A stretch of 64,000 nt of DNA from Xestospongia muta (taxonomy: Eukaryota > Porifera > Demospongiae > Haplosclerida > Petrosiidae). The position numbers and the translations under genes are program-made. The notes beneath the pieces were generated by a model. That model was not told where the DNA came from, ran no database searches, and worked only from the letters and a program-made list of their open reading frames with translations. The stretch lies in contig OY848919.1 of the NCBI GenBank assembly GCA_963693285.1, forward strand, positions 12,209,461 through 12,273,460, given 5' to 3'. Below, piece after piece: positions 36,401-47,900 of this stretch. Numbering within the stretch: position 1 is the stretch's first letter; every line of letters starts with the position of its first letter.

Positions 36401-37637
36401 ATTATAGCTTACCTTGTTTCTCACTGGTCAATGTATCAATCTCTTTTTGTTTGTCTATAGAACATAACCATATATGGTATGTACTACTAACAGTACTATA
36501 GCTTACCTTCTTTCTCTCTGGTCAATGTATCAATCTCTTCTCGTTTATTAATAGAACATAACCATATATGGTGTGTACTACTAACAGTATTATAGCTTAC
36601 CTTGTTTCTCACTGGTCAATGTATCAATCTCTTTTTGTTTGTCTATAGAACATAACCATATATGGTATGTACTACTAACAGTACTATAGCTTACCTTCTT
36701 TCTCTCTGGTCAATGTATCAATCTCTTCTCGTTTATTAATAGAACATAACCATATATGGTGTGTACTACTAACAGTATTATAGCTTACCTTGTTTCTCAC
36801 TGGTCAATGTATCAATCTCTTTTTGTTTGTCTATAGAACATAACCATATATGGTTGTACTACTAACAGTATTATAACTTACCTTCTTTTTCTCTGGTCAA
36901 TGTATCAATTTGATTTTGTTTGTCTATAGAACATAACCATATATGGTATGTACTACTAACAGTATAATATAGCCAATATACTATAACTTACCTTCTTTCT
37001 CTTTTTCTAACTGTTTAATGTGTTTTTCCATTGCTATATAACAACCATATATTGCATGTAGTACTAACAATATACTATAGCTCACCTTCATTAATTTCTA
37101 TTAAATTCTTAATAGATTTTTCTTTTGCTATAGAACATAATCATATATTGCATGAAGTACTAACAATATACTATATCCTACCATCTTTATCTTCTTTTAA
37201 CTTATCAATAGATTTTTCCTTTGCTATATAACAACCATATATTGCATGTAGTACTAACGATATACTATATCTTACCATCTTTATCTTCTTTTAACTTCTC
37301 AATATGTTTTACATATTCTATAAAACATAACCATATATTGCATGTAGTACTAACAATATACTATAGCTTACCTTCAATACGGTTGTTATATACTATAGAA
37401 CATAAACATATATTGCATGTAGTACTAACAATATACTATAGCTTACATTTTCTGTCTTTTTTTAACCGCTTAATACACTCATCTTTATCTATAGAACATA
37501 ACCATATATGGTATGTACTACTAAAAGTATAATATAGCCAATATATTATAACTTACCTGTTTCCTCTACTTCCTCTTCAAATTCTTCCACTTGTTCCTCT
37601 TGTTTCTCTTGTTTCTCTGCTGATACTTTATAAGTAA
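33479..37637 (-). CDS. Gene F: long coiled coil, TM, ZU5-like, multi-TM protein
   Basis: On the minus strand about 20 coiled-coil mini-exons (37,637-35,730) lead to a TM exon (35,283-35,200, MWMIIAFLIILLLAIGVVWLKD). Next come a ZU5-like exon (about 35,060-34,555, with KNVIGGTADII, IPKGYKSFSPTYEI and TEVEAKSLVILHRNDEG), a small exon (about 34,500-34,365), an exon with TSENDSSTDSVV (about 34,274-34,128), a DQI exon and a TM exon with an intact TTGTAG acceptor (about 33,981-33,891). Two more TM exons (about 33,849-33,775 and 33,675-33,601) and a last exon ending FLPGN plus TAA at 33,479-33,481 complete it. All junctions checked keep frame. I see no start exon and no LRR, Death or CARD exon attached; the 5' end is unresolved. 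ZU5 domains in UNC5, ankyrins and PIDD are protein-binding, so I infer a membrane receptor or scaffold. Confidence 0.75.
35531..35715. mobile_element. MITE-like element, second copy
   Basis: It has the same inverted ends (TAGATGAGAGG... and ...TCTTATCTATTCTTA) as 20,021-20,205. It sits in the intron between the TM exon and the mini-exon array of gene F. Confidence 0.6.
35730..37637 (-). repeat. Coiled-coil mini-exon array of gene F, about 20 exons
   Basis: Exons measured exactly are 35,730-35,792 (63 nt), 35,845-35,886, 35,939-35,980, 36,992-37,033, 37,086-37,127, 37,182-37,223 and 37,447-37,488 (all 42 nt), 37,372-37,392 (21 nt) and 37,557-37,637 (81 nt). All fit phase 1-1. Introns are about 52 nt and share the CATAACCATATATGGTATGT motif. 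Three successive two-unit repeats (about 36,400-36,840) alternate donor-side variants ACCTTGTTTCTCAC and ACCTTCTTTCTCTC, a recent expansion. Peptides are of the type KQNEIDTLTREKE. Confidence 0.9.
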
Positions 37638-37859
37638 CTATAAAACATGGCCCCATATACTACTAACAATACTACAGTAATGAACTATTAAATTAATTAT
37701 AACTTTAAAATACTCCATTCCTTTGGGTACATTAATATTGCATGTAAATTAATATACTAAGACTCTATAATTAGATCTACAAGCAAATAAAATGGCATGT
37801 TTGAAATAATTTTTATAAATTAATGTATGTATACTTTAATGTAAAGTATTGAAACAAGA

Positions 37860-39500
37860 GAACATGTTTGCTATACATACAGACTACATATCAACTAGAG
37901 ATTATTAGTAGGCATCTTCTGGTAAGAGTTGAAAGTGTTCAGTCAAATACTATTGTATTGTCAAAACTGTATAACAAACTAAATAACATTACCACCTTAA
38001 TGTCATACACATAAGTCAATAGCAAATTTTATATATATATAAAATAAGAGCATTGTTGTGCTATATGTACTGAGACACTCTAACAATATGTGTTACACAT
38101 ATCAATGTATTGTACTTAAATCTAATTCCACACACTAACTTAGCTGATATGATGCCATACTCAGTGACAGTTTTCCTCTATATATTGACCATCTGCTTGC
38201 TTCAGTTATGTTCAAGAGAGCAAAAAGTGGCCTTTTTATTCAAAACACAAGCTCCACCTTAATCTTTCTGGCATAAATTAGGCAGTCTTTTAATATAGCA
38301 TTTAGTGGCTTCTAAAAGGGGATTGTAATTAGTAAAGTTGATACAACTTGCAGTTACAATTAATTTTACCCAAACACCTAGTAAAAGCATATTTATTAGT
38401 AAATATTAACTTTTAAATAATGGTACACTGTCAATGTTATGGAATATTAATATAAGTATTAAAATAGTCACGTAAAACCCCCACAATCTACAGAGGTAGT
38501 AGCCACATTATAGGTTCTTGTTAAATAAATGTAACTATATCTATTGTACCTTACTACAATTAAATTATTGTGAATATTAAATCAATGACAGATCACAAGT
38601 TGGATGGAGAGTCAGTCATATTACTGATTAAACAATTAAATTATAACTCTATCATTAACTGTCACTGTCAGTATATGACCCTGGTTGATACAGTATAATA
38701 TAGTGTATATATATATGTGATGTTTGTACTAACAAATGTTGTGTTGAATAGTACAATAATAATAACATACATAACTTTATATGTAGTCTAAATACCATAT
38801 ATATAATATGATGAGGGACTTAACAAATATGTCGTAACACATAGCAGTTCGTATGACAAGTATTACAACAATGAATTAAGTTTATAAACGTTTACCTCTA
38901 TGACCGCAGTTCAATATAATTTAGAAAATATAAAGTAAAGAAATCAATACCGATAAGAATAAAGTGTGTCACGATGTAGAATATTTATGTACATATTACT
39001 TCTTACCATAGCAACAAATAATTCATATAACAGTGTATGATGATAAGAACAAACCATAATAGTACACGATACTAAATATATAATGTTTGTACTACCAAAT
39101 GTTATGTAGAAAAGTGGAATAGTACATATTATTTGTTACCATAGCAACAAGTAGTTCATATAACAATGTATGATGTTCCTTGTTAGTGTAATATTATTAT
39201 TGTACTTACATATAAAATTACATATCACTTTATTAGATGTAAACATCATATAGTGTTATCATTGAGGGAGTGTACACTAACCATAATGTTCATAGTGTGG
39301 GCTAGTTCTTATCTATAACTCATCCCTGTTTTGACATACCCAGCAGATGTTCAATTGTTGCTTTATCATTTTTAGCAGTGGGCAATATACCAATATATTA
39401 TATAGTATAAGTTAAATACAATGGCAAATATAATACAATGATTTAGCTTTACTTATAAGATAATACCATCCAATAGTGTAGCTAAAATATCAAGTATTTG
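37860..39500. other. Decayed module spacer, no gene seen
   Basis: Parts match 5,790-6,660 (CARD flank at about 37,930, the 38,140-38,200 block, the 39,230-39,440 stretch). No supported exon is present. Confidence 0.5.
39135..39148. promoter_or_regulatory. X-box-like palindrome
   Basis: GTTACCATAGCAAC is the same as at 6,338-6,351. A near copy with CTTACC lies at 39,002. Confidence 0.4.
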
Positions 39501-39529
39501 TTATTTACATTATATATAGTACATACTTG

Positions 39530-40050
39530 TAATAAGATCACATCCTACCACTTGTACAGCATGCCTAATGTTCATTATTACAATGATGTTGGATAATATC
39601 ACCTGTAAAGAATATAATTAATAATATAAGTTATATACTTTAGCAGCATTTTTAATAAGACCCTCTACGTCAGTGCATGAGATCTCCTTTATTAGGTGTA
39701 GTGAGAATGAATAGAGATATAGAAATGTCATATTATAATTAAATGTCTTACAAGTTTTGTTGACATGATTTACTCTATCTATCACTACTAGTACATGGAT
39801 ATACACTAGATGGTACAATGGTCATCTTATCCTGAAATTTGAAATAATATCAATACTGTTATTATTATTATCATTAATCCATTCATCCATTCATCCATCT
39901 ATCTATCCATTCATACCTTAATACTACTAAAAGTACTAATTACTTCACCTCCTTGACAGTCCATTCTAAACTGTCTCTTGAAATATAATCACATGATATT
40001 AATTGTTGGACACTAAACTTATTAACTGGTTGGCAAACATATATCTGGTA
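39530..40050 (-). pseudogene. Cathepsin O-like fragment, copy 4
   Basis: The minus-strand exon at about 39,606-39,528 reads GDIIQHHCNNEH and then TAG; two bases are missing relative to copy 3 just before the His codon. The exon near 39,745-39,820 resembles the YPF-containing exon of other copies, and 39,960-40,030 resembles the VQQLIS-CDY exon. The other exons are absent. Confidence 0.7.
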
Positions 40051-40101
40051 AATTAAATAATTAATATTAGAGTGTGTCATAATGTAACCATGTGTGTATT
40101 T

Positions 40102-40115
40102 GTTACCATAGTAAC
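40102..40115. promoter_or_regulatory. Perfect X-box-like palindrome
   Basis: GTTACCATAGTAAC is the third copy of the site at 7,489 and 29,750. Confidence 0.45.
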
Positions 40116-40799
40116 ATGTATTAATAATTTATTGTACGTGACATACAAGCTTTAAATTAACACATCAAAGACAACACTAATAATGCTATCAAAACTATCT
40201 TAGAGACATCATTAGTGGTATTTTCAAAATTGGTGTTACCTTTAATAGAGAATTGATGATTTATCTGCCATTAATCTCATTAATCATTCTCTGTTATTTC
40301 AAATATTGCAGATCATGAGTTAGATGAAAAGTAGTCACATTTACTGATTAAATAATTGAATTACAACTTTAGCATTCACTTTCCTAACAGTAACATTAGC
40401 TGCTAATGAACGAAGTTATGCTAGGTAATTGTAGTTATGACAAGTTTGTGTTCCCTCATAGATATAAATATAACAACAAAGAAATAAATGAATTGATGTA
40501 TACCTTATCTTATAATGTAACAACACTGCTTAATGAATAGTAATGAAGAGAGAGTATACTGGTAGTTTGTTCCAAATTTATAGATAATATATTGAAAACT
40601 GTCCATGTGTGATTAATAATTACATCATTGCATTTACTGCCAAACAGTATTTATTAAAAATATCATAATAGATAATAAGTCCAACTACACAACACACATG
40701 TATAGTATCAGTTTTAGCTATGCATATAAGTACTTATGTTTACAAAGTACAGACAGTTGTATATAATAGTATTTCTTATTTATGAATCATCTTGATTTA

Positions 40800-41395
40800 T
40801 CAGTTGCCAGGTATAAGACTTCTCAGAAAAGACCCTATTTCACCAATTATATCCAAAACTATAGTAGAGAAAATACAACAGTGCCATAATAATCTAATTT
40901 ATATATTAATAAAATTACAGTTAACCTGATGGAAATTCATATATCTTTCCAAGAATTAAAATGATCTGAAAGAAAAGTGTCACCAAAAGTGCTGTAAAGA
41001 CTGTAAATCCTAAAGATGCAGAAATTAACAACCATCATAATAAATTCTATTAACATTCTGTATTTAAAATGATATATATAATAAATTATACCTTGTGTAG
41101 CTTCATGTTTCCAAACAACCAACAGTATTATTATGAGTGCAATAATTAAAACTATTGCTATACAATGATCTGCAATGATATTATGTAAATTCTGTTAAAG
41201 CTTCAAAAGAGTACAGTTTACCTTTCATAGGTCCAAATTTAATTACAACAGAGACAGAGCAAGAAATCCAATAAAAAATAAATATTGTAATTATATATTG
41301 TTTACAATGTTTCAATAAAATAGCCAATAAATACTATATAGTAGTATACCTTTGACTGCCTTCAAAATATTATTTGGTTGTGTTATCTGATCTCT
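40800..41395 (-). pseudogene. Tail-only remnant of the ZU5-like family
   Basis: Only the DQ-type exon (about 41,390-41,350) and the three TM exons (about 41,300-41,222, 41,170-41,095, 41,012-40,929) remain, with the last exon (IIGEIGSFLRSLIPGN, TGA at 40,800-40,802). Immediately upstream, at about 41,395, the sequence switches to the 3' flank of gene E, so the ZU5-like and upstream exons were lost at a recombination junction. Confidence 0.75.
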
Positions 41396-41987
41396 TACAG
41401 TACTTACAATATATGTTCAGTTCGTATACTATGTATATTGAAGCTGTGCTCTTTAAAATTGTACTTGTAGTATTTATTAGACAGTCAATACCACTGTAGT
41501 ATGTAGTAAGCTAATAAATTAACATTAACTTGTATATTATACTTGGCTGGTAGCTAATAGAATGTGTCTATGCTTTAATGAAGATCATCTAGATAACAAA
41601 TGTGAAAATTATAATGTATATGTTAGTCTATTACATTGCATCATTAAAAGATGTTCATGTTAACTGTTACCTCCCCCTCTCTATCTTTCTCTGTTCACCA
41701 CCATGTTCATATGCTAGTCCAATCATGAAAGTATTTCTTATCCTCTTTCTTTTGATTATTTCCTTTTGATTTAATATCAAATTTCCAGACAACAGCTACG
41801 AAAATGATCAGCGATTGTTATGTAGCCTTGGATTTACCAGCAAAAAGAATTAATCAAACAGCAATAAATGTTCCTACACTACAAGTACACACATACAATA
41901 TATACATACACAATATATAATATAATGTCAGCATTTTATATTTATAGCTATAGTTTTAAGACTGCTGTATAAAATGGAATTTCTTAT

Positions 41988-44900
41988 TCATGGATCTTTT
42001 GGATTTATTAATTGGCTGCTAATAAGCCTTTCAAAGAAAGTTACAAATTGTTCAATACTATTCAAAACAGCTGTAGTAAAGAAAAAGCAAATTGCCATAA
42101 TTTATTTTAAATTTATAATTATAATTAACCTTCTAAATATCCATAATTCTCTAAAAGAACCACAATGAACACAACAAAAACAAATAGAAGAACTGCTGTC
42201 AAAACTGCATGTAAATTATATACAGATGAAGAAATAAACAACTATTATATAAATTTTATGTTCTTATTAACACCTTGTGTATTAAAAAATCAACATATAC
42301 CTTGTATAGCTTCAAGAAACCATAAAACAAATGGTATTATCATGAGTACAATAATGATAAATATTTCTGTACAATGACCTGCAATGATATTTTGTTAAAA
42401 TTTTCAAAGAGAACAATTTACCTTTCAATGGTCCAAAATTGCAACAGAAATAAAGGACAACAAGTATAGCAATCAATATAATTATAAGTTTACAGTTGTC
42501 TAAACTCTCCAGTAAAGTTGTCAATAAATAATACATATAGTAGTATACCTCTGAATTTCTTCAAAATAATATCCTGCAACTTTGGTTGTATTATCTGATC
42601 TATTAAATAGAAGAATTAGCATTTAAGTCAACTTTAAATTATAACTTACGATTAACAAATGTTTCATATTCTGTTTCATCGTGTGTGTTACGAAATGTTA
42701 TCTTTGATTGCTGGACAAGACAATTATTACTTGTATTATACTGCATTACTACACTACCAGTGTTTGAATCATCTTCTGGTGTCAACTTTACCTGAAATAT
42801 AATTGTTTAATTGATATGTCTATCAATAAATAACATACAATTAATTGGTTCTTATCAGTAATATTCCAACAACCAAAGGGCTTTATTTCAAGTGATACAT
42901 CAGTTCCATTCACTACTAACTTGAGAGGGATTGGGTTATCATCAGCTACCCATTCATGTTTCAACAACTTCTCTCTCTGATTCTAAATAAAGCAATAACA
43001 CTTAATTATAATAAAATATTGTATAAAAACCTCATGTCTTGGCTCTGATTGGGAAACAAGGGCAAGTATCTTCAAGTAAGGACTACTATCATGATCATCA
43101 CTAACTTTTTGCCGGTAAAAGGACAGAAAATATTTAGTATTAATGTCATTAGGTCCAGCAACTGCTACATCACTTAATTCAGTCAATTGAAATGTAATAA
43201 AGGTACAATTTGGCTCAATATGGCCATGTAATATTTCTGTTTCTCCCTCATCACTTTGGTGGAGAATAACAAGTGACTTAGCTTCTTCTTCAGTAGAGAT
43301 AGCTGCATTATGCTTTAGCGTAATTGTCAAGGGCTGTTGTAGTTTTTCGCTGATTCTTATTTCATAAGTTTGAGAAAGAAGTTTATATCCTTTGGGGATC
43401 ACAAATTGATGAGAGCGACGTATAGAAACTACTATATCAATATTATGTCCCTTTATAAAACTTCCAGGTAATATATCCATTCTATAAGAATCATCTGGCC
43501 ACTGCATTATGTCTGCTGTTCCTCCGATGACATTCTTTTTAATGTAAGGTATGTCTATAGGAATTAAAATTGTTCAATAAAGTACACAATTAAAATACTG
43601 TTTGAAACTCCTTTATCAAATTCTTCTGTGCACTCATTATCCATCCATCCATTCATCATATGTTTACATTTTAGCTTGTTTACCTTCTTTTATTTGTACA
43701 TCTTTGAACCAAGCAACAACAAGTGCCAGTAGTAGGATAATTAAAAGGACTATGATCATCCACATTTCTACAAAATGAATATCATAATTATAAATTTAAT
43801 ATCAGATGTAAAGTAATTTGAACAACATATTTTGAGAAAATATCTATGATATAATTGTACAAATAAAATCTTGCATGCTCTGAGATATACTGCATTATAA
43901 AGTATAATTGAGAATAACTCATCCTATATAGTTTTTGTGTACATAAATAAAATCACATGTAGGGATATTTCAAGTCCAAGAACTAATACTTTATGATATG
44001 TACTACTAACAATACTATCATTAATAGATAAGAGTGTTCAGTATCACATAGTACCACAGAAACACTGTGTGAAAGGTATGTGACATGCATGAGCCATAGT
44101 TCCATAATCAATACATAATCTCAATGTAAACAGTTTAACTTGTTTACCTTCTTTTACATGTACATCTTTGAACCAAGCAACAACAATTGCCAGTAGTAGG
44201 ATACTTAAAAAGGCTATGATCATCCATATTCCTACATAATAAATATTATAATATAAATTTAATAATTTAATATAAGTATACAAATAAAATCTCACATATT
44301 CTATGATATGCTGCATTATAAAGTAGTAATAACTCACCCTACATAATTTTTGCATATATAAATAAAATCACATATAAGAATGTTTCAAGTCCGAGAACTA
44401 ATACTATATGATATGTACTACTAAGTACTATGAAGAATAGAGTGTCCAACATCACATAGTACCATAGAAACACTTTGTGGTAGGTACATGACATGCATGA
44501 GCCATAGTTCCATATATCAGTATGTAATCTCAAAGTAAACACTCACAGTGATGTCATGGAAAGAGTACTATGTGACATTGGATACTTTCTTCCTTCTTAT
44601 CTACTCTTAGGACTATAGCTTAACATACCCATAAATGGTATGTACTATTAACAGTATGCTATAGCTTACTTTTTTTCTCTCTAGTTAACTTCTCAATCTC
44701 ATTTTGTTTCTCTACATAACATAACCATATATAATATGTACTATACTAACAGTAGCTATAGCTTACGTTTTATCTTTACAGTTAACCTTTCGATACCATT
44801 ATGTTTCTCTATATAAAATAACATTATATGGTATGTACTACTAAGCAATATGCTACAGCTTACTTTCTTTCTCTCTAGTTAACTTCTTAATCTCATTTTG

Positions 44901-47900
44901 CTTCTCTATATAACATAACCATATATGGTATGTGCTACTAACAGTAGCAATAGCTTACTTTGTTTCTCTCTAGTTAACTTATCAATCTGATTTAGTTTCT
45001 CTATAGAACATAACCATATATGGTATGTACTACAACAGTACTATAGCTTACCTTTTTTCTCTCTGGTCAACTTTTCAATCTCTTCTTGTTTCCTACTAAT
45101 ACTTTATCATTAGCTATAGAACATAACCATATATGGTATGTACTACTAACAGTATTATAGCTCACTTTCTTTCTCTCTGGTCAACTCCTTAATCTCTTCT
45201 TGTTTCTCTACTAATACTTTATCAGTAGCTATAGAACATAACCATATATGGTATGTACTACTAACAGTATTATAGCTCACTTTCTTTCTCTCTGGTCAAC
45301 TTCTTAATCTCTTCTTGTTTCTCTACTAATACTTTATCAGTAGCTATAGAACATAACCATATATGGTATGTACTACTAACAGTACTATAGCTCACTTTCT
45401 TTCTCTCTGGTCAACTTCTTAATCTCTTCTTGTTTCTCTACTAATACTTTATCAGTAGCTATAGAACATAACCATATATGGTATGTACTACTAACAGTAC
45501 TATAGCTCACCTTCTTTCTCTCTGGTCAACTTCTTAATCTCTTCTTGTTTCTCTACTAATACTTTATCAGTAGCTATAGAACATAACCACATATAGTGTG
45601 TACTACTAACAGTATTATAGCTTACCTTTTTTCTCTCTGGTCAACTTCTCAATCTCTTCTCGTTTCTCTACTAATACTTTATCAGTAGCTATAGAACGTA
45701 ACCATATATGGTATGTACTACTAACAGTACTATAGCTCACTTTCTTTCTCTCTGGTCAACTTCTTAATCTCTTCTTGTTTCTCTACTAATACTTTATCAG
45801 TAGCTATAGAACATAACCACATATGGTGTGTACTACTAACAGTACTTTAGCTCACTTTCTTTCTCTCTTGTCAACTTCTCAATCTCTTCTTGTTTCTCTA
45901 CTAATAATTTATCAGTAGCTATAGAACATAACCATATATGGTATGTACTACTAATAGTACAATGTGATAGGTACATATATAGTCATGTACTTGTTAGTAT
46001 CTCCTTTACAAAACACTGACTATATATAACTATAATGTATAGTATGTAGATTACCTGATTTATTATTGAATTTGGTAGAGATCTGTTTACTAGTGTCAAC
46101 AACAATACTCTCCTTCTCTTGTGGTGCACGTAAGCCTGACAATAAAAGATGAAGAAAAGAAATAATGCCTTGCTCAGCTAATAAATCACAATTAAAGTTG
46201 ACACTATCATATGTAACATACCAGGAATGACCTCTTTCTTGCCAAGACAAAGTAAAGCATCTTCAAGTTGTGTCAATGTACCTCCTTTTAGAGCCCATTC
46301 CTCTAACAAGTACTTCATTTGTTCTGAACAATCTCTTTTATTTCTGATATCAGTCAGTACAGACTGATCTATATTAAGTTGTAGACCAAGTTGTTCCCAA
46401 TCTTCTTGTACTGGTTGTAGAATAACAGCCAATGTGGGAAGATAGTTGGAAATATCTGAAGTAACATATAGTAAATAAAATAATTAATTTTGTTGCATTT
46501 ATTACCTGTAGTCTTTGGGAACTGTTGTTTATACTCTTGGAGTTTTATTTGAAGTGTTGTTATGATCTCTTCCTTTTTTCTAGTAACAGCTTCTAGTTTA
46601 CAAGTAAGTTGAGCTATATGTCTATCTTTCTCTCGTTTTGTACTATGTAAATCATGATCATCATTAGTAGAAACACTAACTATAATCAATGAGAAAATAA
46701 ATAGTAATAAGTACTGTCTTTGGTAGAAAAGTAGCTGTACTTAAAAAAATTAAAGATTAAATTAATGATTAGTCTCATCCCCAGCTGATTTTGCCTTAAG
46801 CATAACTGGCTGGAGGAAAGACTACTAAACTGTATTCTCATCCATTTTCTTGTTAATTATGGCATTTTAAAAAGTGGCTGTTTAATTGACCTGCTGAAAC
46901 CACAAATTTGATTTTTGAAGTGCTCAAAATTAGGTCTACAAAAGCAAATAGACTATAAAATTAATATATGTTAAAGCATCTTTAAAATAATAGCTAAACT
47001 CTTTTTAATTTTTGAGTTTTAAATCAGCTACAAAAGAAAAAGCATAGACAAAAAGAAGACCTTTCTGTAATTTCTATTGTAATGATACTTAAAAACATTG
47101 CTTTAACCTGTAAATCAGTCATCATTTGTGGAAAAAGAAAGATTACCAAGTATTTAGACTCCAATATTCAATGTTTTGCAATGTCAATACATTTCATTGG
47201 ACAATGAGTACATTGAGAGTGCTACTACAATTTTTTGCAATTATAGCATGTTTGAATTAAGTAAGTGAAAATACTACATACCTGTTTCACTTGGCTTTTC
47301 CATTACAAAATAGAGTTTGTCTTTAATACTACAATAATCATTAATGGTCTTGCAAATTTTCTCGTGTTGTTCGGATAATACGAGCTGTTGTATTGTAGTA
47401 CTTTCAGATAGTGCAGTGCTAATTATCTTAATATCATCGTCTTTTAGTGAAGTATTGCGGAGGTACAGTATTTTCAATGATGTAGGTGTTTTTATTAATT
47501 CAACTATTGCACTGGTACTAGCTGAAGTGATCCCAAGATTATTGCTGACAGCTAACATAGTCAATGTTTGATTTTTAGCAACCCCTTCACAGATATATTG
47601 GACACCTTTATCAGTGATATCACAGTTGGAGAGGTCTAGTATTTTCAATGTCCTGTTATTACTTATCACTTTAGACAAGCAATTTACATCATCATCTGTG
47701 ATAGGAACATTCCACAGGAATAATCCCTCAAGTGAAATGTTAATTGGTGCTAGAGCATAAATAACTTGTTGAATACTGCCAATAGGGAGAGAGGAGGAAT
47801 TAAACAGTAGTTTCTTTACTTTAGTAAATTTCGTTGACAACGTTGATATGCACCTACTGTCGAGTGAAGTGTCTTCTATAGAAAGTTCCTTCACTGCAAA

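Noticed and set aside
37031..37532. Plus-strand repetitive ORFs over the mini-exon array (also 4,979-5,173)
   Set aside because: They are antisense shadows of minus-strand exons and introns. They run through splice sites and have no start context or family resemblance.
35730..37637. CRISPR-like array appearance (regular repeats with short variable parts)
   Set aside because: Units are about 94 bp with splice borders and in-frame coiled-coil exons, in a spliced eukaryotic context. There are no spacers of constant size and no cas genes.
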